A DNA stretch of 64,000 nt from Clostridia bacterium (GCA_017536205.1 JAFXHX010000004.1:1-64000), one strand, 5' to 3'. Positions 44,128 to 53,175 are shown, numbered from the stretch's first letter. The notes: generated by a model not told the origin, from the letters alone. Numbers and translations are program-made.

Positions 44128-45411
44128 TTAAAGTTTAATAACGGTTTGGCCGTTCATAAACGGGCGCAATACTTCAGGAACGGTAATAGACCCGTCTTCA
44201 TTTTGATATTGCTCTATAAGTGCGGGGAATACGCGCGAAGTAGCAAGGCCTGAGCCGTTAAGGGTGTGAAGGTATTGTGGTTTACCCGTTTCTTTATTTC
44301 TATACTTGGTGTTGTTTCTTCTTGCTTGGTAATCTCTTGCGTTAGATACCGACGAAACTTCTTTAAATATTCCCATTGAAGGTATCCAAACTTCAACGTC
44401 GTAAGTTCTAGCCATTGAAGCCGAGCAGTCGCCTGCGGCAAGTTTAGATAAACGGAAGTGAAGCCCAAGTTTGTCCATAAGCGAGCAAGCCTTGTTAACA
44501 AGTTCTTCAAACGCCTTGTCACTTTGTTCGGGGGTGGTGTATTGCACCATTTCAACCTTGTTAAACTGGTGACCCCTTATCATACCCCTTTCTTCTGCTC
44601 TTGCCGAGCCTGCTTCTTTACGGTAGCAGGGGGTGTAAGCAAAGAACTTAAAGGGAAGTTTATCTTCTTCAACGATTTCTCCAGCGTATAAGTTAACGAG
44701 CGCCGTTTCTGCCGTTGGGAGCATAAAGCGGTTTTTCTTTCTATCTTCATCAACGTCGAGCCAGTAAACTTCATCGCTAAACTTGGGGAATTGACCTGCG
44801 CCGAAACCACAATTATACGAAAGTTGGTGTGGTGGAAGAATAAACTCGTAACCGTCACTTAAATGCTCGCTAATAAAGAAGTTTAAAAGCGCCCATTCAA
44901 GCCTAGCACCGTCACCACGGTAAGCCCAAAAGCCGTTACCTGCAAGTTTAACGCCACGCTCGTAGTCGATAAGCCCGTTTTTAACGCAAAGGTCAACGTG
45001 GTTTTGAATTTTAAAGTTGAACTTAGGCATTTTGCCGTAAACTTTAACAACTTCGTTCGCTTCTTTTTCGCCGGCTTTAAGGTCGTCGTCTGGCATATTA
45101 GGTAAAACTGCTAAAAACTCGAAAACTTCTTGCGAGAGTTTATTCATTTCAGCATCGCCGTTAGCAATTTTGTCGCCAAGTTCGCGCATTGCAGTAAAAA
45201 TAGGCTGAACGTCTTGCCCTTGCTTTTTAAGCATAGGTATTTGAGCCGAAACTTTGTTTCTTTCAGCCTTTAAACTATCAATTTCCTTTTGAAGCGCACG
45301 CCTTTTTTCATCGAGAGCAATAACTTCACTAAAGTCAACGTCATAGCCTTTTTTCTTAAGCGAAGCCTTAACGTATTCGGGGTTTTCTAAAATAAGTTTA
45401 ATGTCTAACAT
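44128..45411 (-). CDS. serS: Seryl-tRNA synthetase
   Basis: A 427-residue class II synthetase charging tRNA-Ser and tRNA-Sec. The N-terminal long coiled coil (about 30-100) grips the tRNA, and class II motifs are seen: FRKEAGSARAEERGMIRGHQ, split here as motif 2, and NGSGLATSRVFPALIEQYQ as motif 3. The start follows AGGAG. No T-box is present upstream on its strand. The gap between it and the cys operon holds the divergent T-box. Confidence 0.96.
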   Translation of the reverse strand: MLDIKLILENPEYVKASLKKKGYDVDFSEVIALDEKRRALQKEIDSLKAERNKVSAQIPMLKKQGQDVQPIFTAMRELGDKIANGDAEMNKLSQEVFEFLAVLPNMPDDDLKAGEKEANEVVKVYGKMPKFNFKIQNHVDLCVKNGLIDYERGVKLAGNGFWAYRGDGARLEWALLNFFISEHLSDGYEFILPPHQLSYNCGFGAGQFPKFSDEVYWLDVDEDRKKNRFMLPTAETALVNLYAGEIVEEDKLPFKFFAYTPCYRKEAGSARAEERGMIRGHQFNKVEMVQYTTPEQSDKAFEELVNKACSLMDKLGLHFRLSKLAAGDCSASMARTYDVEVWIPSMGIFKEVSSVSNARDYQARRNNTKYRNKETGKPQYLHTLNGSGLATSRVFPALIEQYQNEDGSITVPEVLRPFMNGQTVIKL

Positions 45412-45552
45412 AGTAACTCCTAAAATCTTTTAATTAAGTATATACCTAAATCGTTTTTTTTGCAAGCGGTTAAATGCCATAAAATAATCTTTTATTTTAA
45501 TTGCGTTTTTAAAACTTTTGTGGTATTATAATCGTACCATATATAAACCGTT

Positions 45553-45747
45553 GCAAGAAAGAGTAGTTTTTTCTAGGGTAAAGAGAGTGGCTGTTAGGTG
45601 AAAAGCCAACCCAAAATTAAGCGAAAGTGCGTTTTGCAGTTAAGGGGAATTAACGTTTCACGGGTTGCTCCGTTAAAGGCATTTGAGGGCTGAAAAGCCA
45701 AATTAAAGTGGAACCACGCGCAAGCGTCTTTATGACGGGTGCGCTTT
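45553..45747 (+). ncRNA. T-box leader, probably cysteine-specific
   Basis: Structured leader of cysE-cysS. The T-box sequence AAAGTGGAACCACGCG (45705-45720) is followed by a terminator stem GCGCAAGCG.../...GGGTGCGC and a T-run. The 3'-end-binding bulge reads TGGA, which pairs with a UCCA tRNA end, as expected for tRNA-Cys (discriminator U73). TGC occurs in the right region (45628-45630) as a Cys specifier. The stem I block with GAGAGTGGCTG and GAAAAGCCAAC fits the family. Confidence 0.85.
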
Positions 45748-45750
45748 TTT

Positions 45751-45896
45751 ATTCCGTTATAGCCGTCGCAATACTGCGTTTACTGCCGTCAATTCGTGAC
45801 CGTAATGACCGAGCAAGTTTAATTACGCTAAGCGCCTTGCCGTCGAGCCTTGTTTTGCTAGGCTCTAACGCCTTAAAATATCACTTACTACGGCTT
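45751..45896. repeat. Dispersed repeat R1 between the T-box and cysE
   Basis: Starts ATTCCGTTATAGCCGTCGC directly after the T-box terminator T-run and ends at AAAATATCACTTACTACGG. The same unit follows the terminators at 50005 and 52496. It lies inside the leader of the cys operon, so it would be part of any read-through mRNA. Confidence 0.8.
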
Positions 45897-45991
45897 GAAC
45901 GGGGTGCGCTATAAAATGAGCGCTCTATGGCAAATAGAAAAACACATTACAATAAAAACAAATCTATAGGGCGATTAGCCCAAAGGAAGTT

Positions 45992-46626
45992 ATGTTTAAA
46001 AGTTTAAAAGCAGACATAAATGCGGCAATGCAAAACGACCCCGCCGCTAGAAACAAGTTTGAAGTATGGCTAACGTACTCGGGCGTAAAGGCGCTTTCGG
46101 CGCACCGCCGTGCAAACTTTTTCCATCGCCACGGGTTTAAACTTCTTGCTCGCATAATATCGCAAAACGCAAAAAGGCGCACGGGCATTGAAATACACCC
46201 CGCCGCAACTATTGCCCCCGGCGTGTTTATCGACCACGGCGAAGGCGTGGTAATCGGCGAAACGGCAGTTGTTGAAACGGGCGTTGTAATTTATCAAGGC
46301 GTAACGCTTGGCGGTACGGGTAAAGATAAAGGCAAAAAACGCCACCCCACCGTTAAAGAAGGCTCGGTAATATCGGCGGGCGCAAAAGTTCTTGGTGGAA
46401 TTACCGTTTCGAATACTGTAAAATAGGCGCATCGTCCGTCGTACTTCAAGACGTTCCCGCATATTCTACGGTAGTGGGAATACCCGGCAAAGTTATAAAG
46501 CGAAACGGTCAAAAAATTATCGACCTTGAACAAGACAAGCGCGACCCCGTGCTCGACGAGATTAACGCGCTTAAAAAACAAGTAAACGAACTTGAACAAG
46601 AAATAAAATCATTAAAAGGAGAGTAA
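45992..46626 (+). pseudogene. cysE: Serine O-acetyltransferase, frameshifted
   Basis: Makes O-acetylserine from serine and acetyl-CoA, the precursor of cysteine. The first 144 codons encode the helical N-terminus and the left-handed beta helix (HPAATIAPGVFIDHGEG, GVTLGGTGKDKGKKRHPT). At about 46411-46416 the frame breaks and a stop is reached at 46426. The next frame then continues the family sequence (KIGASSVVLQDVPAYSTVV) to a stop at 46626. Adding one base in the GAATACTG region restores one chain of about 211 residues. It could be a real mutation or an assembly error; no slippery site is evident. RBS AAGGAAG. Confidence 0.8.
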
Positions 46627-46627
46627 T

Positions 46628-48007
46628 ATGAAACTCTATAACACCTTAACCAGAAAAAAAGACGAGTTTAAAACTCTTGACGGCTCTAACACCGTAAGAA
46701 TGTATTCTTGCGGACCTACCGTATATAACTACGCGCACATAGGCAACCTTCGCACTTACGTTTTTATGGACTTACTTCGCAGAGTGCTTAAATACGAAGG
46801 TTATAACATCAAAGGCGTTATGAATATTACCGACGTTGGTCACCTTACCGACGACGACGATAACGGTGAAGACAAAATGGCAAAAACTGCCCGTGAACAA
46901 AAGAAAGACCCGTGGCAAATTGCCAAATATTACACCGAAGTGTTCTTAAAAGACTTTAAGCGTTTAAACATAGACGTTCCCGAAATCGTTTGCAAGGCAA
47001 CCGACTATATAGGCGAAATGATTGAATACGTTGAAGGTTTAATTAAAAACGGTTACGGCTACGAAACCGACGACGGTATTTATTACGACATTTCAAAGTT
47101 TAGTGGGTACGGTCAACTTTCAGGCAACACGCTCGACGACCTTAAAGCAGGCGCGCGCATTGAAGTTAACGACGGAAAGCGTAACCCCTACGACTTTGCA
47201 ATTTGGAAAAAAGCACCCAAAGAACACATTATGCAGTGGCCAAGTCCTTGGGGGCAAGGCTATCCAGGTTGGCACATAGAGTGCTCGACTATGTCTCGAC
47301 TTCACCTTGGCGACCAGTTCGATATTCACACCGGTGGCGTTGACCATATTCCCATTCACCACGAAAACGAAATAGCGCAAAGTGAAGGTTTTACTGGGAA
47401 AAACCCTGCAAAATACTGGATACACGGCGACTTTATGCTTGTTGATGGTGGTAAAATGAGCAAATCGCTCGGCAACACTTATACGATAGACCAACTCATT
47501 GAAAAAGGCTATTCGCCTATGGTGTTTAGGTTCTTCTGCTTAAACGCGCACTATCGCAAAAAACTCAACTTTACCTTTGAAACGATGGACGGTGCAAAAA
47601 CTTCTTACGAAAGACTTTGCGCATCTCTTTTAAAGCACAAAAACTCGCCCGCTAAAACGGACGCCAGCGTGCTTGAAAAATACGAAAAAGAGTTTAGAGA
47701 AGATATTCAAGACGACATCAACGTTCCATCTGCGCTCGGCGTACTCTTTACAATGCTTAAAGAGCCTGCGTCTATCGACGTTTACAACTTGGCGTTAAAG
47801 TTCGACAAAGTTTTCGGTTTAGACTTTGATAAACTTGAAGAAGAAAAGCAAGATATTCCCGCCGAAGTAATAGAAAAAGCCGAAAAAATGCAATCGGCGC
47901 GCCTTGAAAAGAACTGGGCTGTTGCCGACGCAATAAGGGCTGAACTTACCGAAATGGGCTACGTTATTAAAAACAGTAAAGAAGGCTACACCATAGAAAA
48001 GAAGTAA
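46628..48007 (+). CDS. cysS: Cysteinyl-tRNA synthetase
   Basis: A 459-residue class I synthetase. The start MKLYNTLTRKKDEF, zinc ligands CGPTVYNYAHIGN (Cys28 and the HIGH-like HIGN), WHIECS and the KMSKS motif GGKMSKSLGNTY are present. RBS GGAG lies within the end of cysE, and the ATG follows the cysE stop by one base, so it depends on the T-box transcript. The C-terminal part is full length. Confidence 0.96.
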   Translation: MKLYNTLTRKKDEFKTLDGSNTVRMYSCGPTVYNYAHIGNLRTYVFMDLLRRVLKYEGYNIKGVMNITDVGHLTDDDDNGEDKMAKTAREQKKDPWQIAKYYTEVFLKDFKRLNIDVPEIVCKATDYIGEMIEYVEGLIKNGYGYETDDGIYYDISKFSGYGQLSGNTLDDLKAGARIEVNDGKRNPYDFAIWKKAPKEHIMQWPSPWGQGYPGWHIECSTMSRLHLGDQFDIHTGGVDHIPIHHENEIAQSEGFTGKNPAKYWIHGDFMLVDGGKMSKSLGNTYTIDQLIEKGYSPMVFRFFCLNAHYRKKLNFTFETMDGAKTSYERLCASLLKHKNSPAKTDASVLEKYEKEFREDIQDDINVPSALGVLFTMLKEPASIDVYNLALKFDKVFGLDFDKLEEEKQDIPAEVIEKAEKMQSARLEKNWAVADAIRAELTEMGYVIKNSKEGYTIEKK

Positions 48008-48014
48008 AAAATCG

Positions 48015-48043
48015 TTTACAAAACCGTTAGGTTTATATATAAT
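48015..48043 (+). promoter_or_regulatory. alaS promoter
   Basis: TTTACA (48015-48020), 17-base spacer, TATAAT (48038-48043), 35 bases upstream of the alaS ATG. Confidence 0.85.
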
Positions 48044-48077
48044 GTAAACAGTTTTACACCTTTATAGGAGAAACGTT

Positions 48078-49865
48078 ATGAAACAACTTACTTCACAAAG
48101 TTTAAGAGAACTTTACCTTTCCTTTTTTAAAGAGAAAGGTCATAAAATAATTCCGTCGGCAAGTTTAATTCCCGAAAACGACCCTTCAGTGCTTTTCACT
48201 ACTGCGGGTATGCACCCGTTAGTTCCTTACCTTTTAGGCGAAAAACACCCCGAAGGTACTAGACTTACCGACGTTCAAAAGTGCGTTAGAACGGGCGACA
48301 TTGAAGACGTTGGCGACCCATCTCACTGCACCTTTTTCGAAATGCTTGGCAACTGGTCGCTTGGCGATTACTTCAAAAAGGAAATGATTGCTTGGAGTTT
48401 CGAGTTTTTAACTAGCGAAAAATACCTTGGTATTCCCGTTGAAAAACTTGCAGTTACCGTGTTTGAGGGCGATGAAGACGCTCCACGCGATGAAGAGTCG
48501 GCAGGTTACTGGGAAAGCGCAGGTATTCCTAAAAATAGAATATTCTATCTTCCTAAAAAGCACAACTGGTGGATAGCAGGCAACGTTGGACCTTGTGGAC
48601 CTGACACCGAAATGTTTATAGACCGTGGTAGGCCTTGCGGTCCTGATTGCTCACCCGCTTGTTCTTGCGGTAACTTTTTAGAGATTTGGAACGACGTGTT
48701 TATGCAGTTCGAGAAAAAGGCGGACGGAAGTTACGAAAAACTTAAACAAAGAAACGTAGACACGGGTATGGGTCTTGAACGCACGCTTTCAATATTAAAC
48801 GGCGTTCCCACCGTTTACGATACCGACGTTTTCGAGGGTGCTAAACACGAAATTGAAAACTTAACGGGCAAAAAGTACGGCGAGAGTGACGAAATTACCA
48901 AAGCGTTTAGAATTATTTTAGACCACGTTAGAACTGCAACCTTTATGCTTGGCGACCAAAAGGGCGTAACCCCGTCTAACGTTGACCAAGGCTACGTTTT
49001 AAGAAGGCTTATTCGCCGTGCCGTTAGATACGGTAGGCAAATAGGTTTAAACGCAGGCGACCTTTCTAAAATATCTTTAAAGTTCGTTGAAAAATACGCA
49101 AGCGTTTACCCCGAACTTGAAGAAAACAAAGAAAAAATCGTTTTAGAACTTAACAAAGAAGAAGAAAAGTTTTCTAAAACGCTTAACGACGGGCTTAAAG
49201 AGTTTAACAAAGTGCTTAATTACGTTACGGGCAACGTTTTCCCAGGAAAAACTGCGTTTAGGCTTTTCGATACTTACGGTTTCCCCATAGAAATTACCAC
49301 CGAACTTGCAAGCGAAAAAGGTTTTACCGTTGACCGTGAAGGTTACGAAGAAGCCTTTAAAAAGCACCGTGAAAAATCGCAAGCAGGTAGCGAAAACAAG
49401 TTTAAAGGCGGTCTTGCCGAACAAAACGAAACCACCGCAAGATTACACACTGCAACTCACCTTTTAAACGCTGCGCTTAAAGTGGTTTTACAAGATGAAA
49501 ATATTAACCAACGTGGTTCAAACATAACCGTAGAGCGTTTGCGTTTCGACTTTAACTTCGATAGAAAAGTTACCCCCGAAGAACTTGAAAAGATAGAAGC
49601 GTGGGTAAACGAAGCAATCGAAAAAGACGTTCCCGTAGTTATGGAAGAAATGACCGTTGCCGAGGCAAAAGAGCAAGGCGCAGTCGGCATTTTCACTTCA
49701 AAGTACGGCGACAGGGTTAAGGTTTACACCATTGAAGGATATTCTAAAGAAATATGCGGTGGTCCTCACGCAAAATCAACCGGTGAACTTAAAAAGTTCA
49801 AAATCAAAAAAGAAGAAGCAAGTTCAGCCGGCGTAAGGCGTATTAAAGCCGTAATTCTTGATTAA
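48078..49865 (+). CDS. alaS: Short alanyl-tRNA synthetase without C-Ala domain
   Basis: Class II synthetase charging tRNA-Ala. The catalytic domain is complete ([54 protein letters not shown]), and the editing domain has [11 protein letters not shown] and [12 protein letters not shown], the zinc-binding HxxxH and CxxxH pattern. At 595 residues it stops right after the editing domain, lacking the DHHA1/C-Ala part found in the usual 870-residue form. No downstream ORF resembles the missing part. Shorter AlaRS forms exist in some lineages, so it is probably functional. Confidence 0.93.
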   Translation: MKQLTSQSLRELYLSFFKEKGHKIIPSASLIPENDPSVLFTTAGMHPLVPYLLGEKHPEGTRLTDVQKCVRTGDIEDVGDPSHCTFFEMLGNWSLGDYFKKEMIAWSFEFLTSEKYLGIPVEKLAVTVFEGDEDAPRDEESAGYWESAGIPKNRIFYLPKKHNWWIAGNVGPCGPDTEMFIDRGRPCGPDCSPACSCGNFLEIWNDVFMQFEKKADGSYEKLKQRNVDTGMGLERTLSILNGVPTVYDTDVFEGAKHEIENLTGKKYGESDEITKAFRIILDHVRTATFMLGDQKGVTPSNVDQGYVLRRLIRRAVRYGRQIGLNAGDLSKISLKFVEKYASVYPELEENKEKIVLELNKEEEKFSKTLNDGLKEFNKVLNYVTGNVFPGKTAFRLFDTYGFPIEITTELASEKGFTVDREGYEEAFKKHREKSQAGSENKFKGGLAEQNETTARLHTATHLLNAALKVVLQDENINQRGSNITVERLRFDFNFDRKVTPEELEKIEAWVNEAIEKDVPVVMEEMTVAEAKEQGAVGIFTSKYGDRVKVYTIEGYSKEICGGPHAKSTGELKKFKIKKEEASSAGVRRIKAVILD

Positions 49866-50004
49866 GTCCCTATAAGCGTCGTTATGCATCGTTTCTGCGT
49901 CGGTCTTGCGACCTTGATGACCACAAAGGTCTATCAATTCCGCAATTCCTTGCGAGCCTTCTCTCGCTTGCTTCTAGTGCCTTAAAACTTTTAAGACATA
50001 AAAT

Positions 50005-50034
50005 AGGCAGTGTTTGATGCACTGCCTTTTTTAT
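50005..50034 (+). terminator. Terminator after alaS, TTGA-loop type
   Basis: AGGCAGTG/CACTGCCT stem with a TTTGAT loop and T6, then ATTCCG. It lies 140 bases after the stop. The stretch 49866-50004 between them looks like a degenerate R1 unit (GTCTTGCGACCTTGATGACC). Confidence 0.85.
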
Positions 50035-50146
50035 TCCGTTATAACCGTCGCAATACTGCGTTAACTGCCGTCAATTCGTGACCGTAATGACCGACAAGGT
50101 CAATTACGCTAAGCGCCTTGCCGTCGAGCCTTGTCTTGCTTGGCTC
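50031..50146. repeat. Dispersed repeat R1 after the alaS terminator
   Basis: Starts ATTCCGTTATAACCGTCGC and continues into R2 at 50147. Contains a GACC...GGTC hairpin near 50090-50110 and GAGCC/GGCTC near 50125-50145. Confidence 0.8.
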
Positions 50147-50276
50147 TAACGTCTTGCGTCGCAACTTGCTATAATTGCCTACCCTTAAAGAGTTAAGGGT
50201 AAGGCTATAACGCAGTTGCTCCTTTTTCCCAAAAATCTTTTGCAGGCAAAATATTTTCGGGAACCCTATTAAATAT
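50147..50276. repeat. Dispersed structured repeat R2, copy c
   Basis: Joined to R1. Inner stem CCCTTAA/TTAAGGG with an AGAG loop, outer GCAACT/AGTTGC, and TCCCAAAAAT/ATTTTCGGGA. Confidence 0.75.
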
Positions 50277-50335
50277 CAGTTGTTACGGCTTTAGCAGAGT
50301 AGGGTTTAAAACATCACTTTATACGGCTTGTAAAT

Positions 50336-50367
50336 CAAAAAACTCTCACAAAAAGTGAGAGTTTTTT
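50336..50367 (-). terminator. Terminator of the acyltransferase gene
   Basis: ACTCTCAC/GTGAGAGT stem with A/T flanks directly 3' of the minus-strand gene at 50375. Same stem as 44085-44118. Confidence 0.85.
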
Positions 50368-50374
50368 AACTTTT

Positions 50375-51583
50375 TTATAGATTGTGGGATATTTTATAAA
50401 TGTTTTTTAAGGCAAAAATCCACTTCATAACAACTTTTGGGTTTTCCGGGTATATTCTAAAAATATCTTTGCCGTTTTGTATTTCAAAGTGCTTGCCAGG
50501 CTTAAACGGAGTTATAGGAAAGTTGCCCGCCCAAATAGTTAAGTTTACGTCTTCGCCGTTAAGATTGCCGTTTATTAAAAAGTTTTCTTTGTCGAGTGTA
50601 ACGGTGGCGAAACCAACCGTTTCAAAGCAATGCTTTTTGTCGTTAATTTTATGTACTTCAGCGTTCGTTTCAAGTTTAAAATTAGGCTTTAAAACTTCTT
50701 TTAAAACTTCGCTTTCAATAAAGGCGTGCCAGTCGGGTGGCATTTGATAAATAAGGGGCAGTTTTCCGCTTTGCTTAAACGTTCCGTAATTGTTGCTAAC
50801 CGCCTCATAGCCACACTTTTCGCAGTAAAGCGTGTTTTTGTTTTTAACCTTTATGCTAAACTCTTCTTTGCAGTGCGGGCAGGTATATAAAACGTTTTCA
50901 AGCCCCTCTACGTTGTTACCGTTTTTATAGGCGATTTTATTATTAAGGCTAGTTTCGTAAGCGTTAAAATATAGGTGAGAGCAAACGGTGTTATAAACTT
51001 CTTCAGCAGGGGTATTAGCAAGCGTTTCTTTATCGTAAAGTTTATAAACGTTTAAGGTTGTTTTACCACGCCTTTTAACCGTTGCCCATTTGGGGCTAGT
51101 TAAATAAGTACCGTTAATTTTAGCAACGTAAATATCGCAGTCGAACCACTTAAGCGTTTTTCCCGTTGCTAGTGGAATAGGCGTGGGCGTTCCTATTTCG
51201 GTCATAAGCCCGGCGGGGTAAAAAATAAGTTGCCCGTTATTATCTAAAACGTTTCGCATAGCGCGCATATCGGCAACGGTAGTTTGAAATTGATTTTTGC
51301 CTATACACCCAGCGCTTTCCATAATGGGCATAATTTTAATAGAGCGCAAAAACGAATTGCTCATAACCATATGCGCTCTACCTGGAATTGCGTGGTAAAG
51401 CCCTAAAAAGTCTATTTGCGATTCGTGATTGCAAATTATTACCCTTTTACACGGCTTTGTTCCTTTAAGTTCGTTTTTCTCAACCGTTAAGTTGTAAACG
51501 AACTTTGAAGCAAGGCAAGAAACCATTTTCAAAACGCCGTAATATATAGGATTTGGTTTTTTGTAAACGTCTTTCTTTTTCAT
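50375..51583 (-). CDS. PlsC-like acyltransferase with a zinc ribbon
   Basis: A 402-residue protein. The N-terminal half is a 1-acyl-glycerol-3-phosphate acyltransferase domain with NHESQID at 52-58 (the HxxxxD catalytic motif) and FYPAGLMTE in the place of FPEGTR. The C-terminal half has a zinc ribbon (CPHC near 231 and CEKC near 250) and ends with an extra domain. Such fusions are seen in Clostridia; the C-terminal part may bind an unusual acceptor. It has no strong membrane segment. It is monocistronic, and RBS TTGGTGA lies before the ATG. Confidence 0.8.
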   Translation of the reverse strand: MKKKDVYKKPNPIYYGVLKMVSCLASKFVYNLTVEKNELKGTKPCKRVIICNHESQIDFLGLYHAIPGRAHMVMSNSFLRSIKIMPIMESAGCIGKNQFQTTVADMRAMRNVLDNNGQLIFYPAGLMTEIGTPTPIPLATGKTLKWFDCDIYVAKINGTYLTSPKWATVKRRGKTTLNVYKLYDKETLANTPAEEVYNTVCSHLYFNAYETSLNNKIAYKNGNNVEGLENVLYTCPHCKEEFSIKVKNKNTLYCEKCGYEAVSNNYGTFKQSGKLPLIYQMPPDWHAFIESEVLKEVLKPNFKLETNAEVHKINDKKHCFETVGFATVTLDKENFLINGNLNGEDVNLTIWAGNFPITPFKPGKHFEIQNGKDIFRIYPENPKVVMKWIFALKNIYKISHNL

Positions 51584-51740
51584 AAATCACCAAATATTCA
51601 ATAACTTTATAATACTATTTTTTAGTTAAAAGCGCAAGGTTTTTTGTGCAAAACCCATTATATTGTGCAAAAGCGCAATAATACGCTTGATAAATATTTT
51701 TCGTTTTGCTATAATAATTTTATGAAAAAGGAGATGCGCT

Positions 51741-52148
51741 ATGTACTGTAAAAATTGTGGCAAACTTAACGATGACGACGCAAGATTTTGCTCGTCTTGT
51801 GGCGAGAAATTAGAAAGCGACTATTATCACGATTGCGACGAGAACGACTGCCGTGTTGAAGATTACGAAAGAAAAGATTACCAAAGGGCAAAATACGGCG
51901 AAGTTAACGAAAACGACGCGCCCAGCGTAGGTTACGGAATACTCTCGTTTTTTATTCCCATTGTAGGAATAATACTTTTTGTTACTTGGAACAAACAAAG
52001 CCCAAAAAAGGCAAAAAGTTGCATAATAGGCGCAATTATCGGTATAGTTGTTACCCTTATTTTTGAAGCGATAGGCGAATATTATTTACTTCCTATACTT
52101 GAAGAGTGGCTTGAAAGTTATATGGGCTACTACTCGCTTATTATTTAG
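51741..52148 (+). CDS. Zinc-ribbon membrane protein 1
   Basis: A 135-residue protein with an N-terminal zinc ribbon (MYCKNCGKLNDDDARFCSSC, CxxC...CxxC) and two hydrophobic segments near 60-80 and 90-115, the second followed by an acidic tail. Such small proteins are common in gut Bacillota and of unknown function. RBS AAGGAG. The next gene, nine bases on, has the same plan, so they are probably paralogues in one operon. Confidence 0.78.
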   Translation: MYCKNCGKLNDDDARFCSSCGEKLESDYYHDCDENDCRVEDYERKDYQRAKYGEVNENDAPSVGYGILSFFIPIVGIILFVTWNKQSPKKAKSCIIGAIIGIVVTLIFEAIGEYYLLPILEEWLESYMGYYSLII

Positions 52149-52156
52149 GAGAAGTT

Positions 52157-52477
52157 ATGTATTGTAAGTACTGTGGAACACAAGTTCCAGATGGCGCAAA
52201 GTTTTGCCCTAGTTGTGGCAAAGCGCTAAACGATGCGCCCGTTTGTGAAAATCGCCCCATGCCAGCGCCAGACGACGCCGGTGGTTTCGGTTGGGGATTT
52301 TTAGGGTTTATTATTCCCATTTTAGGTCTAGTGCTTTTTCTTATTTGGAAAGACGAGTATCCTTTGCGCGCTAAAAGTTGTGGTAAAGGCGCCTTAATAA
52401 GCGTTATCGTTTCCATAGTTATAGTGGTTTTATACTTTTTCTTTATTTTTGGATTGTTATTCCTATCTTTTGCTTGA
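52157..52477 (+). CDS. Zinc-ribbon membrane protein 2
   Basis: A 106-residue relative of the gene before it. CKYCGTQVPDGAKFCPSCGK forms the zinc ribbon, followed by GGFGWGFLGFIIPILGLVLF and a C-terminal hydrophobic segment. RBS AGGAG lies at the end of the previous gene. Both may be membrane sensors or scaffolds; no evidence for either. Confidence 0.78.
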   Translation: MYCKYCGTQVPDGAKFCPSCGKALNDAPVCENRPMPAPDDAGGFGWGFLGFIIPILGLVLFLIWKDEYPLRAKSCGKGALISVIVSIVIVVLYFFFIFGLLFLSFA

Positions 52478-52481
52478 TTTT

Positions 52482-52518
52482 AAGAACATAAAAAAGCGTG
52501 GCTTGATGCCACGCTTTT
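52482..52518 (+). terminator. Terminator after zinc-ribbon gene 2, TTGA-loop type
   Basis: GCGTGGC/GCCACGC stem (52496-52514) with TTGAT loop and T6. Third member of the terminator set whose loops and flanks are conserved and stems differ. Confidence 0.9.
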
Positions 52519-52667
52519 TTATTCCGTTATAGCCGTCGCAATACTGCGTTAACTGCCGTCAATTCGTGACCGTAATGACCGACAAGGTCAATTACGCCCA
52601 ACGCCTTGCCGTCGAGCCTTGTCTTGCTTGGCTCTAACGTCTTAAAATATCACTTTCTACAACCAAA
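52519..52667. repeat. Dispersed repeat R1 after zinc-ribbon gene 2
   Basis: Starts ATTCCGTTATAGCCGTCGC and runs to AAAATATCACTTTCTACAA. Nearly the same as the copies at 45751 and 50031. Confidence 0.8.
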
Positions 52668-52990
52668 AAGGTTAGTTGTGTCTGCCCCTTGTTGTCGAGC
52701 CTGCTTGTGCTTGTTTCTGCGGGCTTAAATATCACTTTATACAACGTTGATGTATTTAATCCTTGTCGGCGTGTCGAGCCTAGCCCAACTAGCAACTAAC
52801 GTCTTAAAAATATTACTTGCTACAACAACGTTGATGACAAAAAGGTCAATTACGCTAAGCGCCTTGACGTCGAGCCTTGTCTTGCTTGGCTCTAACGTCT
52901 TAAAATATCACTTTCTACAACTAACAAAAATTGCGAGCCTAGCCTAACTTGTTTCTGCGTAGCAACTTGCTATAATTGCCAACCCTTAAA
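52668..52990. repeat. Degenerate R1 repeats and partial R2
   Basis: At least two incomplete R1 units (end of one at about 52820, another from about 52840 to 52920 with GAGCCTTGTCTTGCTTGGCTC) and an R2 fragment from 52954 (GTAGCAACTTGCTATAATTGCC). No gene is supported in this stretch. Confidence 0.65.
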
Positions 52991-53034
52991 AACAACCCGC
53001 ATTTGCGTTAACTTTTTTATTCTATAAAAAATAT

Positions 53035-53052
53035 TCGTTAAAAAATTAACTA
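53035..53052. promoter_or_regulatory. Rex operator, upstream site
   Basis: TCGTTAA-AAAA-TTAACTA, one base in each half away from the consensus TTGTTAA-N4-TTAACAA. Located 28 bases before the promoter of the mdh operon. Confidence 0.7.
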
Positions 53053-53079
53053 ATTTTTGTAAATTGCTATCTTTTTTTG

Positions 53080-53108
53080 TTGTATATTTTAAAAAAATAT
53101 GGTAAAAT
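53080..53108 (+). promoter_or_regulatory. Promoter of the mdh-fum-hdr-frd operon
   Basis: TTGTAT (53080-53085), 17-base spacer, TAAAAT (53103-53108). A hairpin-like GCGAAGGG...CCCCTTTTCG follows in the leader. Confidence 0.75.
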
Positions 53109-53175
53109 AACCGTGTACATAGCGCGAAGGGCGGAAAATCACCCCTTTTCGTTGCTACTAATTTTTTGTAAAACA

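Noticed and set aside
45708-45914. A 68-codon ORF downstream of the T-box sequence
   Set aside because: It lies wholly within the T-box terminator and the R1 repeat, with no ribosome binding site.
46400-46430. Programmed frameshift in cysE
   Set aside because: No slippery heptamer or stimulatory structure is apparent near the break; mutation or assembly error is more likely.
52747-52947. A 66-codon ORF in the repeat cluster
   Set aside because: Translation of degenerate R1 copies; the same sequence is non-coding at other loci.
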